27,453 bases of DNA. Source: DATLGD01 sp035540755. GTDB lineage: Bacteria; Actinomycetota; Actinomycetes; Mycobacteriales; SCTD01. The notes beneath the pieces are model-generated. The model was given only the letters and a program-made list of their open reading frames with translations, was not told where the DNA came from and made no database searches. Below, piece by piece: positions 14,428 to 22,244 of the stretch. Within the stretch, counting starts at the first letter, position 1. Every line of letters begins with the position of its first letter. The position numbers were made by a program, and so were the translations under genes. Location: NCBI GenBank assembly GCA_035540755.1, contig DATLGD010000170.1:1-27453 (forward strand). The letters run 5' to 3'.

Positions 14428-16101
14428 GTGCGACGAGGTGCCCGCCCCGTCCTCGCCCTCGTGGTGGCCGGCGCGCTGACGGCCACGGTCGCCAGCAGCA
14501 ATGCGGCCGACCCCGTCAGCACGCAGGTCCTGCGTGGCGTCACGGTCCCGGTCGGGTTCGGCGTCACGGTGTTCGCCGAGCTGCCCGGCCTGCCGACCAG
14601 CCTGACGCACGGGCCCGACGGCCGCGTCTACCTGACGGTCATGGATCCGTCGTTCACCCGTGGGACCGTCGTGGCGGTCGACGACCTCGGCGGGATCGGC
14701 GGGACGCAGCAGACCGTGGCGACCGGCTTCACCCGCCCGCTGGGCATCACCTTCGGCCCCGACGGCGCGCTCTACGTCAGCGACACCGCCGACAACCGCG
14801 GGAAGGTCGTCGCGCTCACCGACCAGGACGACGACGGCGCCTTCGAGACGCGCCGCACCGTCATCGGAAACCTGCCCAACGGTCAGCACCAGACCAACGG
14901 CCTGGGCTTCGGGCCGGACGGGATGCTGTACGTCGCCAACGGCAACGCCACCGACGACGGCCTCGAGTGCGGGCCCGAGCCGTTCGTGCCGCTGGAGTGC
15001 CCCGCCCCGGAGGTCGTGCCGTGGTCCGGGTCGGTGTTGCGGGTGGACCCGAGGTGGACGGACGTGGACCTGCTGACCGACGTCAGCCTCGCCCGCGACC
15101 CGGAGCCGGGGCGCCTTCACGTGGACGACGTCCTCGCCGCCCGCGGCCTGCGCAACATCTACGGGCTGGACTTCCTGCCCTCCGACCCGACCTGGCTCTA
15201 CACCTGGATGAACGGGTCCGACGACCCGTCGAGCAGCGAGCCGCTCTACCGGACGAACATCGCCGACACACGACCGGTCACCGACGCGACCGGAGCCACC
15301 AGCGAGCGGCACGTCGTCGACGACATGGGCTTCCCGTCCTGCCTGTACGACCCGCACCGCAACGACTTCCCCATGCCGGAGGTCGGCAGCCACGACCACC
15401 CCGGCAGCCTCGAGCCCGAGAACAACCCGAACCAGGCCGTGCTCGACGCGTTCGGTTCGTGCCGCAAGGGATCGGTCACCCGCCCGCTCGCCTTCACCAC
15501 CGAGGGCCACGAGGGCTCCACCGGCGTGGCCTTCGAGCGCGGCGACAACTTCCCCGAGCGGTACGACGGCGACCTGTTCGCCGCGATGTCGGGGAGCATG
15601 TGGAACCTCAACGGCGCGCAGGTCACCGGCCGCAAGGTCCTGCACGTCGACCTCGACGACGCCGGCCAGGTCGTCGCGCAGCGCGAGTTCTTCACCTCGC
15701 CGTTCCCGATGGACGTCGCGTTCAGCCGCGACGGGGCGATGTACGTCGCCGACCTGACGGGCTCGGTCTACCGCATCGAGCACGTCGCCGACACCCCCGA
15801 CAGCGTCACGGTGCGCATGGTCAACGGGCAGTTCGTGCCGCAGGTCGTCACCGTGTCCAAGCGCATGTCCGTCCGGTGGGTGAACGAGGACACCGTGCCG
15901 CGTGACGTGCGCGCCACCACCGAGGTCGCCGACCGACCGCCGGTCCTGCGTCCCGGCACTGCCATCAACTCCCCCGGCCTGGTCCCGCCCGGGGGCGAGC
16001 ACGTCCACCGCTTCGGCGACGCCGTCGGCGCCTACGCCTACGACTCGTCCACCAGCCCCACGATGCGAGGCGTCCTCGTCGTCGCACCCGTCGACCGCTG
16101 A
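14428..16101 (+). CDS. Secreted glucose/sorbosone-dehydrogenase-type beta-propeller with degenerate C-terminal cupredoxin domain
   Basis: A 557-residue exported protein. A signal peptide (about 1-27) leads into a six-bladed propeller of the soluble PQQ-glucose dehydrogenase / GSDH type (about 37-455), with repeated G-P-D-G strands: THGPDGRVYLT (60-70), TFGPDGALYVSD (108-119), GFGPDGMLYVANG (160-172), AFSRDGAMYVAD (431-442). A cupredoxin-like domain follows (about 459-553). In it the copper ligands appear lost: the usual first His is Arg492 (NEDTVPRDV), Cys is Ser540 and the second His is Ser543 (YAYDSSTSPTM), with only Met546 kept. GTG 14428 has AGAGG 8 nt upstream; GTG 14419 in the same frame lacks an SD. 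PQQ binding and sugar oxidation are family possibilities only; I could not confirm the catalytic residues. It heads the 14428-18608 unit. Confidence 0.86.
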   Translation: MRRGARPVLALVVAGALTATVASSNAADPVSTQVLRGVTVPVGFGVTVFAELPGLPTSLTHGPDGRVYLTVMDPSFTRGTVVAVDDLGGIGGTQQTVATGFTRPLGITFGPDGALYVSDTADNRGKVVALTDQDDDGAFETRRTVIGNLPNGQHQTNGLGFGPDGMLYVANGNATDDGLECGPEPFVPLECPAPEVVPWSGSVLRVDPRWTDVDLLTDVSLARDPEPGRLHVDDVLAARGLRNIYGLDFLPSDPTWLYTWMNGSDDPSSSEPLYRTNIADTRPVTDATGATSERHVVDDMGFPSCLYDPHRNDFPMPEVGSHDHPGSLEPENNPNQAVLDAFGSCRKGSVTRPLAFTTEGHEGSTGVAFERGDNFPERYDGDLFAAMSGSMWNLNGAQVTGRKVLHVDLDDAGQVVAQREFFTSPFPMDVAFSRDGAMYVADLTGSVYRIEHVADTPDSVTVRMVNGQFVPQVVTVSKRMSVRWVNEDTVPRDVRATTEVADRPPVLRPGTAINSPGLVPPGGEHVHRFGDAVGAYAYDSSTSPTMRGVLVVAPVDR

Positions 16102-16117
16102 TCCAGGAGACCCACCC

Positions 16118-17044
16118 ATGCGCAGCCTCCGCCTCGCGACCGCCGCCGTCGCCGTCGGCCTCGTCGCCGCCGCGATGCCCGCCTGGTCGCACATCCCGGC
16201 CATCGGCACGACGATCTTCGAGGAGCTCGAGGTGACGTCGTCCGACACCGGGATCTCGGTCTCGGGTCTGGTGACCTACGGCGGTCAGTCACCGGTGGTG
16301 CTGGCCACCGACGCCGCGGGCGACAACACCGGCGGGGCCGCCACCCAGCCGCTCGGCGTCGACCTCACCGGGCTGGCCCTCGCCCAGCGCGAGGCCGACT
16401 CCGAGGACCTCACCTTCGAGCTGCGCCTGGCCGACCTGCGCACGCCGCGCGGCACGCCGGAGTCCGTCCAGTACAACTGGGACGTCGAGGTCGACGGCGG
16501 CGCGGCCAGGGGCGGCAGCAACTGGTCCATCAAGACGATGGGCACGCGGCTCTCCACGGCCAGCCTCTCGCCCTGGGCCGCAGTGCACACCTGCGAGCCC
16601 GGCGGCACCGCCAACGCGTCGTTCACCTGCACGCAGACCACGCCGGTGGAGGCGGTGTACGACACCGCTTCCAAGACGGTGTACGTCAACGTGCCGATGT
16701 CCGCGATCGGTGCGAAGCCCGGCTCGGTCATCAGCGCCTGGCCCAGGGCCGGCAGCCCGGTCTGGGTGGGCGCGACCGCCGCGGGCGCCCGCACGCTCAT
16801 CGAGACCTACGACGGCGTCGCCGATCACGCCCGGTTCACGGTCCCCTCCGGCCCGTCCGTGGAGGTGACGGTGACCAGCGCGGGCACCGGTGCGCCGGTC
16901 GACCACACCCGGCTGGACGCGCGGAACGGCGACCGCTTCAGCTCTGCGATCGGCGTCGGACCCGGCACCTACGACGTGACGGTTCAGGCCTGCTTCGCCG
17001 GCAACTGCGCCACCCGGGTCGTCGAGACCACGGTCGGGAGCTGA
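16118..17044 (+). CDS. Secreted DOMON-like beta protein with C-terminal Ig/CarboxypepD-like domain
   Basis: A 308-residue exported protein, paralogous over its central part to the product at 11576. The signal peptide is about 1-24 (ending AMPAWSH). The shared domain runs about 60-210, with DLTFELRLADL, WDVEVD (121-126) and AVYDTASKTVYVNVPMSAIGA (179-199); one Cys pair (159, 171) lies in it. The C-terminal part (about 245-308, SVEVTVTSAGTGAPVDHTRL and GPGTYDVTVQACFAG) looks like a small Ig or carboxypeptidase-regulatory-like beta domain absent from the paralogue. ATG 16118 follows AGGAGA with 7-nt spacing, 16 nt after the preceding stop. Only one base separates it from the next LVIVD gene. No enzymatic motif is seen, so a binding or structural role is likely; this is inference. 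Confidence 0.8.
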   Translation: MRSLRLATAAVAVGLVAAAMPAWSHIPAIGTTIFEELEVTSSDTGISVSGLVTYGGQSPVVLATDAAGDNTGGAATQPLGVDLTGLALAQREADSEDLTFELRLADLRTPRGTPESVQYNWDVEVDGGAARGGSNWSIKTMGTRLSTASLSPWAAVHTCEPGGTANASFTCTQTTPVEAVYDTASKTVYVNVPMSAIGAKPGSVISAWPRAGSPVWVGATAAGARTLIETYDGVADHARFTVPSGPSVEVTVTSAGTGAPVDHTRLDARNGDRFSSAIGVGPGTYDVTVQACFAGNCATRVVETTVGS

Positions 17045-17045
17045 C

Positions 17046-18608
17046 ATGAGGGCCGCCTCGCGCCGCCGACGCGCACTCGGCATCGCTCTCGCGGCCGCGC
17101 TCCTGGGCTCCGCACAGGTCGCCATCGCGGGTGTGGGCGTCCCGCTCCCCACGTCGAAGGACATGGAGCTGGCCTGGACGCACCCGGCCGCGGGTGCCGC
17201 GTCGGTCGACTTCTTCGAGCGCAAGGCCGACGACGGCGCCGTCACGCGGTACGCCGCTGTGGGTGTCATGGGTCATGGCGTCGACTTCGTCGACGTCACC
17301 GTCCCCGACCGCGCCGTCGTCGTCGGTCGCTACGTGAGCCCGGGCGTGCACTACCACACCGACGTCCGCGTCAACGTGGCCCGCGACATCCTCGTCATGA
17401 ACGTGGACAGCCCCGGCGCGACCGTGGCACAGGGCATCGGGCCGGGCGTCGAGTTCGTCGACATCTCGGACCTGTCGGCGCCGGCGCAGCTGGGCGTCGT
17501 ACCGGGCCTCGACGGCCCGCACAAGCTGGCGCTGGTCGGCGACAACCACGTGTACACGACGCTGCCGACGTTCATCCTCGACTACACCGACCCGACTGCG
17601 CCGAAGAACCTCGGGCGGCCGGGCCACATCTGCGGGCACGCCTTCGCGCTCGACCCGAACGACCCCTCGATCGCCTACGCCGGATCCTGCACCCGCTACA
17701 AGTGGGTCGTCCTCGACGTGTCCGACCCCGCCGCGCCGAAGGTCATCTCCGACAACGTCGACCTCGGCATCGACACCCCGCACGAGGCGCTGCCCTCGCC
17801 GGACTCCTCGTTCGTCGCGGTGAGCGACCTGCGCGCCGACTACACGCAGACCACCTGCCCCGGCGGCGGCATCCACTTCTACGACATCAGCGGCAAGCAC
17901 ACCCAGCCGAGCTCCGCCGGTCCGGCCAGCCGCACCAACCCGATCAAGATGGGAACCTGGTTCCCGCCGTTCACCGGCGGCGGGACGCTCACCGGCGGTG
18001 CGCCCGCCTCGACCGGCATGTGGGGCAGCTGCACCGCGCACGGGCTGAACATGCCGACCGAGCGCATCGTGCTGGCCGACGGGCACTACATGGCCGGCGG
18101 CTGGCTGATGGACCCGCGCCGCGTCAACGGCGGCGACGGCCCCTATCGCGAGTACACGGCGCGGCCCGGGACGGGGCTCGGCCCCACGACCTGGGGCACC
18201 ACGCTCGCCAACTGGACCGTGCCGGGCAACCTGCTCTGGTACCTCGAGTGGGCCCCGTTCGACGACCCGGTGTACGACCGGTTCCTGTTCGCCGTCTCGC
18301 CCGACCGCGGCCTGGAGGTGCTGCGGCACACCGGCCCGCTCCCGCTGAAGGTGGCGCGCCTGGAGGCGACGTCCGCCGGCGGCACGGTCACCGGCGCGCT
18401 GCGTCGGCACCCCGTGCTGACCGCCGACGGCTGGGTGTCCAAGCCGCTCGCCGGTCAGGTTCTGACCCTCACCGCCGGCGGGGCGACGGCCACGGTGACC
18501 ACCGGCGAGGACGGCGCGTTCAACGCGCCCGCACCGGGTGCCGGGCCGGTGACGGTCGCATGGGCCGGTGACGACGCGTTCGAGCCGGCCACGACCACCG
18601 CGCGCTGA
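17046..18608 (+). CDS. Secreted LVIVD-repeat beta-propeller protein 3 with C-terminal Ig-like domain
   Basis: A 520-residue exported propeller protein. The signal peptide (about 1-28) begins with AASRRRRAL, the same nine residues as in the M28 peptidase signal, a possible Tat signal. Repeats: GVDFVDVTVPDRAVVVGRYV (78-97), GVEFVDISDLSAPAQLG (134-150), FILDYTDPTAPKNLG (176-190), WVVLDVSDPAAPKVISD (220-236). Pre-strand histidines: GHGVDF (77), YHTDVRV (104), PHKLALV (159), GHAFALD (198), PHEALPS (246), CTAHGLN (Cys329, His332). Residues about 433-520 form an Ig-like domain (GQVLTLTAGGATATVTTGEDGAFNA region). ATG 17046 follows the upstream stop by one base, with GGGAG 5 nt before it. It is the last gene of the island and convergent with cobN, 34 bp away. 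Confidence 0.87.
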   Translation: MRAASRRRRALGIALAAALLGSAQVAIAGVGVPLPTSKDMELAWTHPAAGAASVDFFERKADDGAVTRYAAVGVMGHGVDFVDVTVPDRAVVVGRYVSPGVHYHTDVRVNVARDILVMNVDSPGATVAQGIGPGVEFVDISDLSAPAQLGVVPGLDGPHKLALVGDNHVYTTLPTFILDYTDPTAPKNLGRPGHICGHAFALDPNDPSIAYAGSCTRYKWVVLDVSDPAAPKVISDNVDLGIDTPHEALPSPDSSFVAVSDLRADYTQTTCPGGGIHFYDISGKHTQPSSAGPASRTNPIKMGTWFPPFTGGGTLTGGAPASTGMWGSCTAHGLNMPTERIVLADGHYMAGGWLMDPRRVNGGDGPYREYTARPGTGLGPTTWGTTLANWTVPGNLLWYLEWAPFDDPVYDRFLFAVSPDRGLEVLRHTGPLPLKVARLEATSAGGTVTGALRRHPVLTADGWVSKPLAGQVLTLTAGGATATVTTGEDGAFNAPAPGAGPVTVAWAGDDAFEPATTTAR

Positions 18609-18614
18609 GCCGCG

Positions 18615-18630
18615 CCGAGGGACCGCTCGG
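18615..18630. terminator. Small hairpin between convergent LVIVD gene 3 and cobN
   Basis: CCGAG (18615-18619) pairs with CTCGG (18626-18630) around 6 nt in the 34-bp gap between two converging genes. The 5-bp stem is short and could be chance, but its position suits a bidirectional terminator. Confidence 0.2.
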
Positions 18631-18642
18631 GCCGACGTCGAC

Positions 18643-21600
18643 TCACTCGCCCTCGAGGTCGCCCTCGAGCTCGAGGTAGGTGCGCTTGAGCCCTGCGACC
18701 GTCTCGGCCGACGGCTGCTCCCACAGGCCGCGGTCGGCGGCCTCGAGCAGCCGCTCGGCGACGCCGCGCAGCGCCCACGGGTTGCTCTTGGCCATGAAGG
18801 CCCGGTTGGTCTCGTCGAAGACGTAGGTCTGCGCGAGCTTGTCGTACATCCAGTCGTCGACCACGCCCGCTGTGGCGTCGTAGCCGAACAGGTAGTCGAC
18901 GGTGGCGGCCATCTCGAAGGCCCCCTTGTAGCCGTGCCGCTGCATGGCGGAGACCCACTTCGGGTTGACGACGCGCGCCCGGAACACCCGGTGCGTCTCC
19001 TCCTGCAGCGTGCGCGTGCGCACCGTGTCGGGCACCGCGCTGTCACCGACGTAGGCCTCGGGAGAGGTGCCGGTGAGCGCGCGGACCGCCGCGACCATGC
19101 CGCCGTGGTACTGGAAGTAGTCGTCGCTGTCGACGATGTCGTGCTCGCGGGTGTCCTGGTTCTTCGCCGCGACGCGCACCCGCCGGTAGACGCGCTCCAT
19201 GTCCCCGCGCGCCTCCGTCCCGTCGAGGCCCTGGCCGTAGGCGTAGCCGCCCCAGACGGCGTACACCTCGGCCAGGTCGGCGTCGGTCTTCCAGTCGCGC
19301 GAGTCGATCAGCGGCAGCAGCCCCGCGCCGTACGCGCCGGGCTTGGAGCCGAACACCCGGGCCGTGGCCCGGCGCAGGTCGGCGCCGCCGGCGACGTCGG
19401 CGTCGACGTGCGCCTTGAGCAGGTTGTCCTCGGCCCGTTCGTCGAGCCCGGCGACCAGGCGCACTGCCTCGTCGAGCATCGCGACGACGTGCGGGAAGGC
19501 GTCGCGGAAGAACCCGCTGATGCGCAGCGTGACGTCGATCCGCGGCCGGCCGAGCTCCTCGAGCGCCACGACCTCGAGTCCCGTGACACGCCGCGACGCC
19601 GGGTCCCACACCGGCCGGACGCCGAGCAGCCACAGCGCCTCGGCGATGTCGTCGCCGGCGGTGCGCATCGCGCTGGTGCCCCAGACGACCAGGCCGACCG
19701 ACGCCGGGTACACGCCGTGGTCGGCGAGGTACCGCGACAGCAGCGAGTCGCCGAGGGCCTGGCCGACCGCCCACGCGTTCCGCGAGGGGATCGCCTTCGG
19801 GTCGACGGAGTAGAAGTTGCGGCCGGTCGGCAGGACGCCGACGAGGCCGCGGGTCGGCGAGCCGGACGGGCCGGGCGGCACGAACCCGCCGGACAGCCCG
19901 TGCAGCAGGTGGCCGATCTCGTCGGTCGTGCGCGCCAGGCGCGGCACCACCTCCTCGCAGGCGAAGCGCAGCACCGCCTCGACGTCGGCGAGGTCGTCGC
20001 GCTCGAGCACGTCCTGCACGATCGACGGGACGGTGGAGGCGTCCCAGCCCTTCACGTCCACCGACTGCACGAGCCGGCGCGCCATCGACTCCAGCTCGTC
20101 GGCCTGCCGGCGGTCGTCCTCGACCAGCCCGTAGGCGGCACCGAGCGCCCGGCGCAGCCCCGGCAGCGCGCCGGCCGCGCCGCCCCAGGTCTGCTGCGCA
20201 CGAAGCACACCGAGCACCAGGTCGACCTGCGCCTCCCCCGCCGGCGGCAGCCCGAGCACGTGCAGTCCGTCGCGGATGAGGACGTCCTTCACCTCGCACA
20301 GGTAGCCGTCGACGTGCAGCAGGAAGTCGTCGAACTCCTCGTCGCTGGGCGTCTCCGACACGTGCAGGTCGTGGTGCAGCTGCGCGGCGGTGACGAGGTC
20401 CCAGATCTGCCCGCGGATGGTCGGGAGCTTGGCCGGGTCCATCGCCTGCACCTGCGCGTACTCGTCGAGCAGGTGCTCGAGCTGCGCCATCTCGTCGTAG
20501 GTCTCCGCTCGCGCCATCGGCGGCACCAGGTGGTCGACGACGGTCGCGTGCGCGCGGCGCTTGGCCTGCGTGCCCTCACCCGGGTCGTTGACGATGAACG
20601 GGTAGAACAGCGGCAGGTCCTGCAGCACGGCGTCCGGCGCGTCGTCGGCGCCGAGCCCGAGGCCGCGGCCTGGCAGCCACTCGAGCGTGCCGTGCTTGCC
20701 CAGGTGCACGACGGCGTGCGCGCCGAAGCTCTCGGACAGCCAGCGGTAGGCGGCCAGGTAGTGGTGCGACGGCGGCAGGTCCGGGTCGTGGTAGATCGCG
20801 ATCGGGTTCTCGCCGAAGCCGCGGGGCGGCTGGATCATCAGCACGACGTTGCCGTACTGCAGCGCGGCCAGCACGATGTCCGACCCGTCGACGTACAGCG
20901 AGCCCGGCGGCTCGCCCCAGTGCTCGGTCATCGCGTCGCGCAGCGAGGCGGGCAGCGTGGCGAACCAGCGCGTGTAGTCGGCGAGCGGGACGCGCGCAAC
21001 GGCGGCGCTGAGCTGCTCCTCGGTCAGCCACTCGACGTCGTGGCCCCCGGCGGCGATGAGGGTGTGCACCAGCTCGTCGCCGTCCTCGGGGAAGCTCCCG
21101 CAGTCGTAGCCGGCGGCCCGCATCGCCTGCAGCAGCCGCACCGCCGACGCCGGGGTGTCGAGGCCGACGGCGTTGCCGACGCGCGAGTGCTTGGTCGGGT
21201 AGCTCGACAGCACCAGCGCGAGCCTCTTCTCGCCGTTCGGCACGTGCCGCAGCCGGGCGTGCGCGACGGCCGTGCCGGCGACGCGGGCCGCCCGCTCGGG
21301 GTCGGCGACGTAGACGTGCAGGCCGTCGTCGGTGGTCTCCTTGAACGAGAACGGCGCGGCGATGAGGCGGCCGTCGAACTCCGGGATCGCCACCTGCATC
21401 GCGGCGTCGATCGGCGCGAGCCCGGCGTCGGAGGCCGCCCACTCCGCGCGCGACGACGTGACGCACAGCCCCTGCAGCACCGGCACGTCGAGCCGGGTCA
21501 GCGCGCTGGCGTCCCACCCCTCGGCGTCGGAGGCGTTGGAGCCGCCCGAGGCGAGCACGGTGACCACGAGCGCGTCGGCGCCGGACAGGAGCTCGTCGAC

Positions 21601-22215
21601 CACCGGCAGGCGACCCTCGCCGTCGGGACGCAGCGACGCGGCGTAGACCGGCAGCGCGTTGCCGCCGGCGGCCTCGACGGCGTCGCACAGCACGTCGACG
21701 AACGCGGTGTTGCCGCTGATCTCGTGCGCCCGGTAGTAGACGACGCCGACGGTCGGACGGGCCGGGTCGTGCGCTCGCCCGCCGCGGACGCCGTGCGCGG
21801 GCAGCGGCTCCGGCGGCGCGAAGCCGTGGCCGGTGAGCAGGACAGTGTCGGACAGGAACGCCACGAGCTCGCGCAGGTTGGTGCTGCCGCCCTCGCGCAG
21901 GTAGGAGGCGGCGTCGGACACCACGCCGGCCGGCACGGTGGAGGCCGCCGTCAGCTCGGCGTCGACGCCCTCGCCGCCGACCGCGACCACCGGCACCCGG
22001 CGTGCGGCGGCGTCGGCGAGCAGGGCGTCGAAGCCCTCCCACGCCTGCCGGCCGCCGAGCAGCCGCACGACGACGAGCTCGACACCGTCGAGGTCGACTT
22101 CGTCGAGGCGGGTGGGGTTGGCCAGCCGCAGCGGGAGCGCCGGGTCGGCGACCGCGCGGGCGGCGAGCAGGTCGGTGTCGGCGGTGGACAGCAGGAGCAG
22201 GCTCACCCGCTCCAT
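18643..22215 (-). CDS. cobN: Cobaltochelatase large subunit CobN
   Basis: Large subunit that binds hydrogenobyrinic acid a,c-diamide and inserts Co2+, powered by an AAA+/vWA partner, here presumably ChlID at 1047-3053. It has 1190 residues, the normal length for actinobacterial CobN. The family core is intact: VHLGKHGTLEWLPGRGLGLG, YPFIVNDPGEGTQAKRRAHA, then LRISGFFRDAFPH, YGAGLLPLIDSRDW and a C-terminal DYFQYHGGMVAAVRALTG. ATG 22215 (MERVSLLLLSTADTDLL) is preceded by GGGCAGG directly adjacent; GTG 22206 (three codons in) has GGAG just upstream and is an equal alternative. It lies 29 bp after the CBS-BON gene on the same strand and probably shares its promoter. No cobalamin riboswitch is found upstream, unlike chlID. 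A long antisense frame over this gene is a GC-rich shadow. Confidence 0.97.
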   Translation of the reverse strand: MERVSLLLLSTADTDLLAARAVADPALPLRLANPTRLDEVDLDGVELVVVRLLGGRQAWEGFDALLADAAARRVPVVAVGGEGVDAELTAASTVPAGVVSDAASYLREGGSTNLRELVAFLSDTVLLTGHGFAPPEPLPAHGVRGGRAHDPARPTVGVVYYRAHEISGNTAFVDVLCDAVEAAGGNALPVYAASLRPDGEGRLPVVDELLSGADALVVTVLASGGSNASDAEGWDASALTRLDVPVLQGLCVTSSRAEWAASDAGLAPIDAAMQVAIPEFDGRLIAAPFSFKETTDDGLHVYVADPERAARVAGTAVAHARLRHVPNGEKRLALVLSSYPTKHSRVGNAVGLDTPASAVRLLQAMRAAGYDCGSFPEDGDELVHTLIAAGGHDVEWLTEEQLSAAVARVPLADYTRWFATLPASLRDAMTEHWGEPPGSLYVDGSDIVLAALQYGNVVLMIQPPRGFGENPIAIYHDPDLPPSHHYLAAYRWLSESFGAHAVVHLGKHGTLEWLPGRGLGLGADDAPDAVLQDLPLFYPFIVNDPGEGTQAKRRAHATVVDHLVPPMARAETYDEMAQLEHLLDEYAQVQAMDPAKLPTIRGQIWDLVTAAQLHHDLHVSETPSDEEFDDFLLHVDGYLCEVKDVLIRDGLHVLGLPPAGEAQVDLVLGVLRAQQTWGGAAGALPGLRRALGAAYGLVEDDRRQADELESMARRLVQSVDVKGWDASTVPSIVQDVLERDDLADVEAVLRFACEEVVPRLARTTDEIGHLLHGLSGGFVPPGPSGSPTRGLVGVLPTGRNFYSVDPKAIPSRNAWAVGQALGDSLLSRYLADHGVYPASVGLVVWGTSAMRTAGDDIAEALWLLGVRPVWDPASRRVTGLEVVALEELGRPRIDVTLRISGFFRDAFPHVVAMLDEAVRLVAGLDERAEDNLLKAHVDADVAGGADLRRATARVFGSKPGAYGAGLLPLIDSRDWKTDADLAEVYAVWGGYAYGQGLDGTEARGDMERVYRRVRVAAKNQDTREHDIVDSDDYFQYHGGMVAAVRALTGTSPEAYVGDSAVPDTVRTRTLQEETHRVFRARVVNPKWVSAMQRHGYKGAFEMAATVDYLFGYDATAGVVDDWMYDKLAQTYVFDETNRAFMAKSNPWALRGVAERLLEAADRGLWEQPSAETVAGLKRTYLELEGDLEGE

Positions 22216-22244
22216 CCTGCCTGCCCGTCGCGCCGGCGGACCGG

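Noticed and set aside
12315..14567. Long minus-strand frame opposite LVIVD gene 2
   Set aside because: No recognisable domain and low-complexity composition; the plus strand encodes a clear propeller with SD and signal peptide.
6286..18608. Prophage, transposon or integrated element
   Set aside because: No integrase, transposase, tRNA border or terminal repeats; base composition looks like that of the neighbours.
6286..18608. Covalent cell-wall anchoring of island proteins
   Set aside because: No LPXTG-like motif followed by a hydrophobic segment and basic tail at any C-terminus.
22216..22244. Cobalamin riboswitch before cobN
   Set aside because: The gap is only 29 bp and contains neither the GCCACTG box nor the other core motifs.
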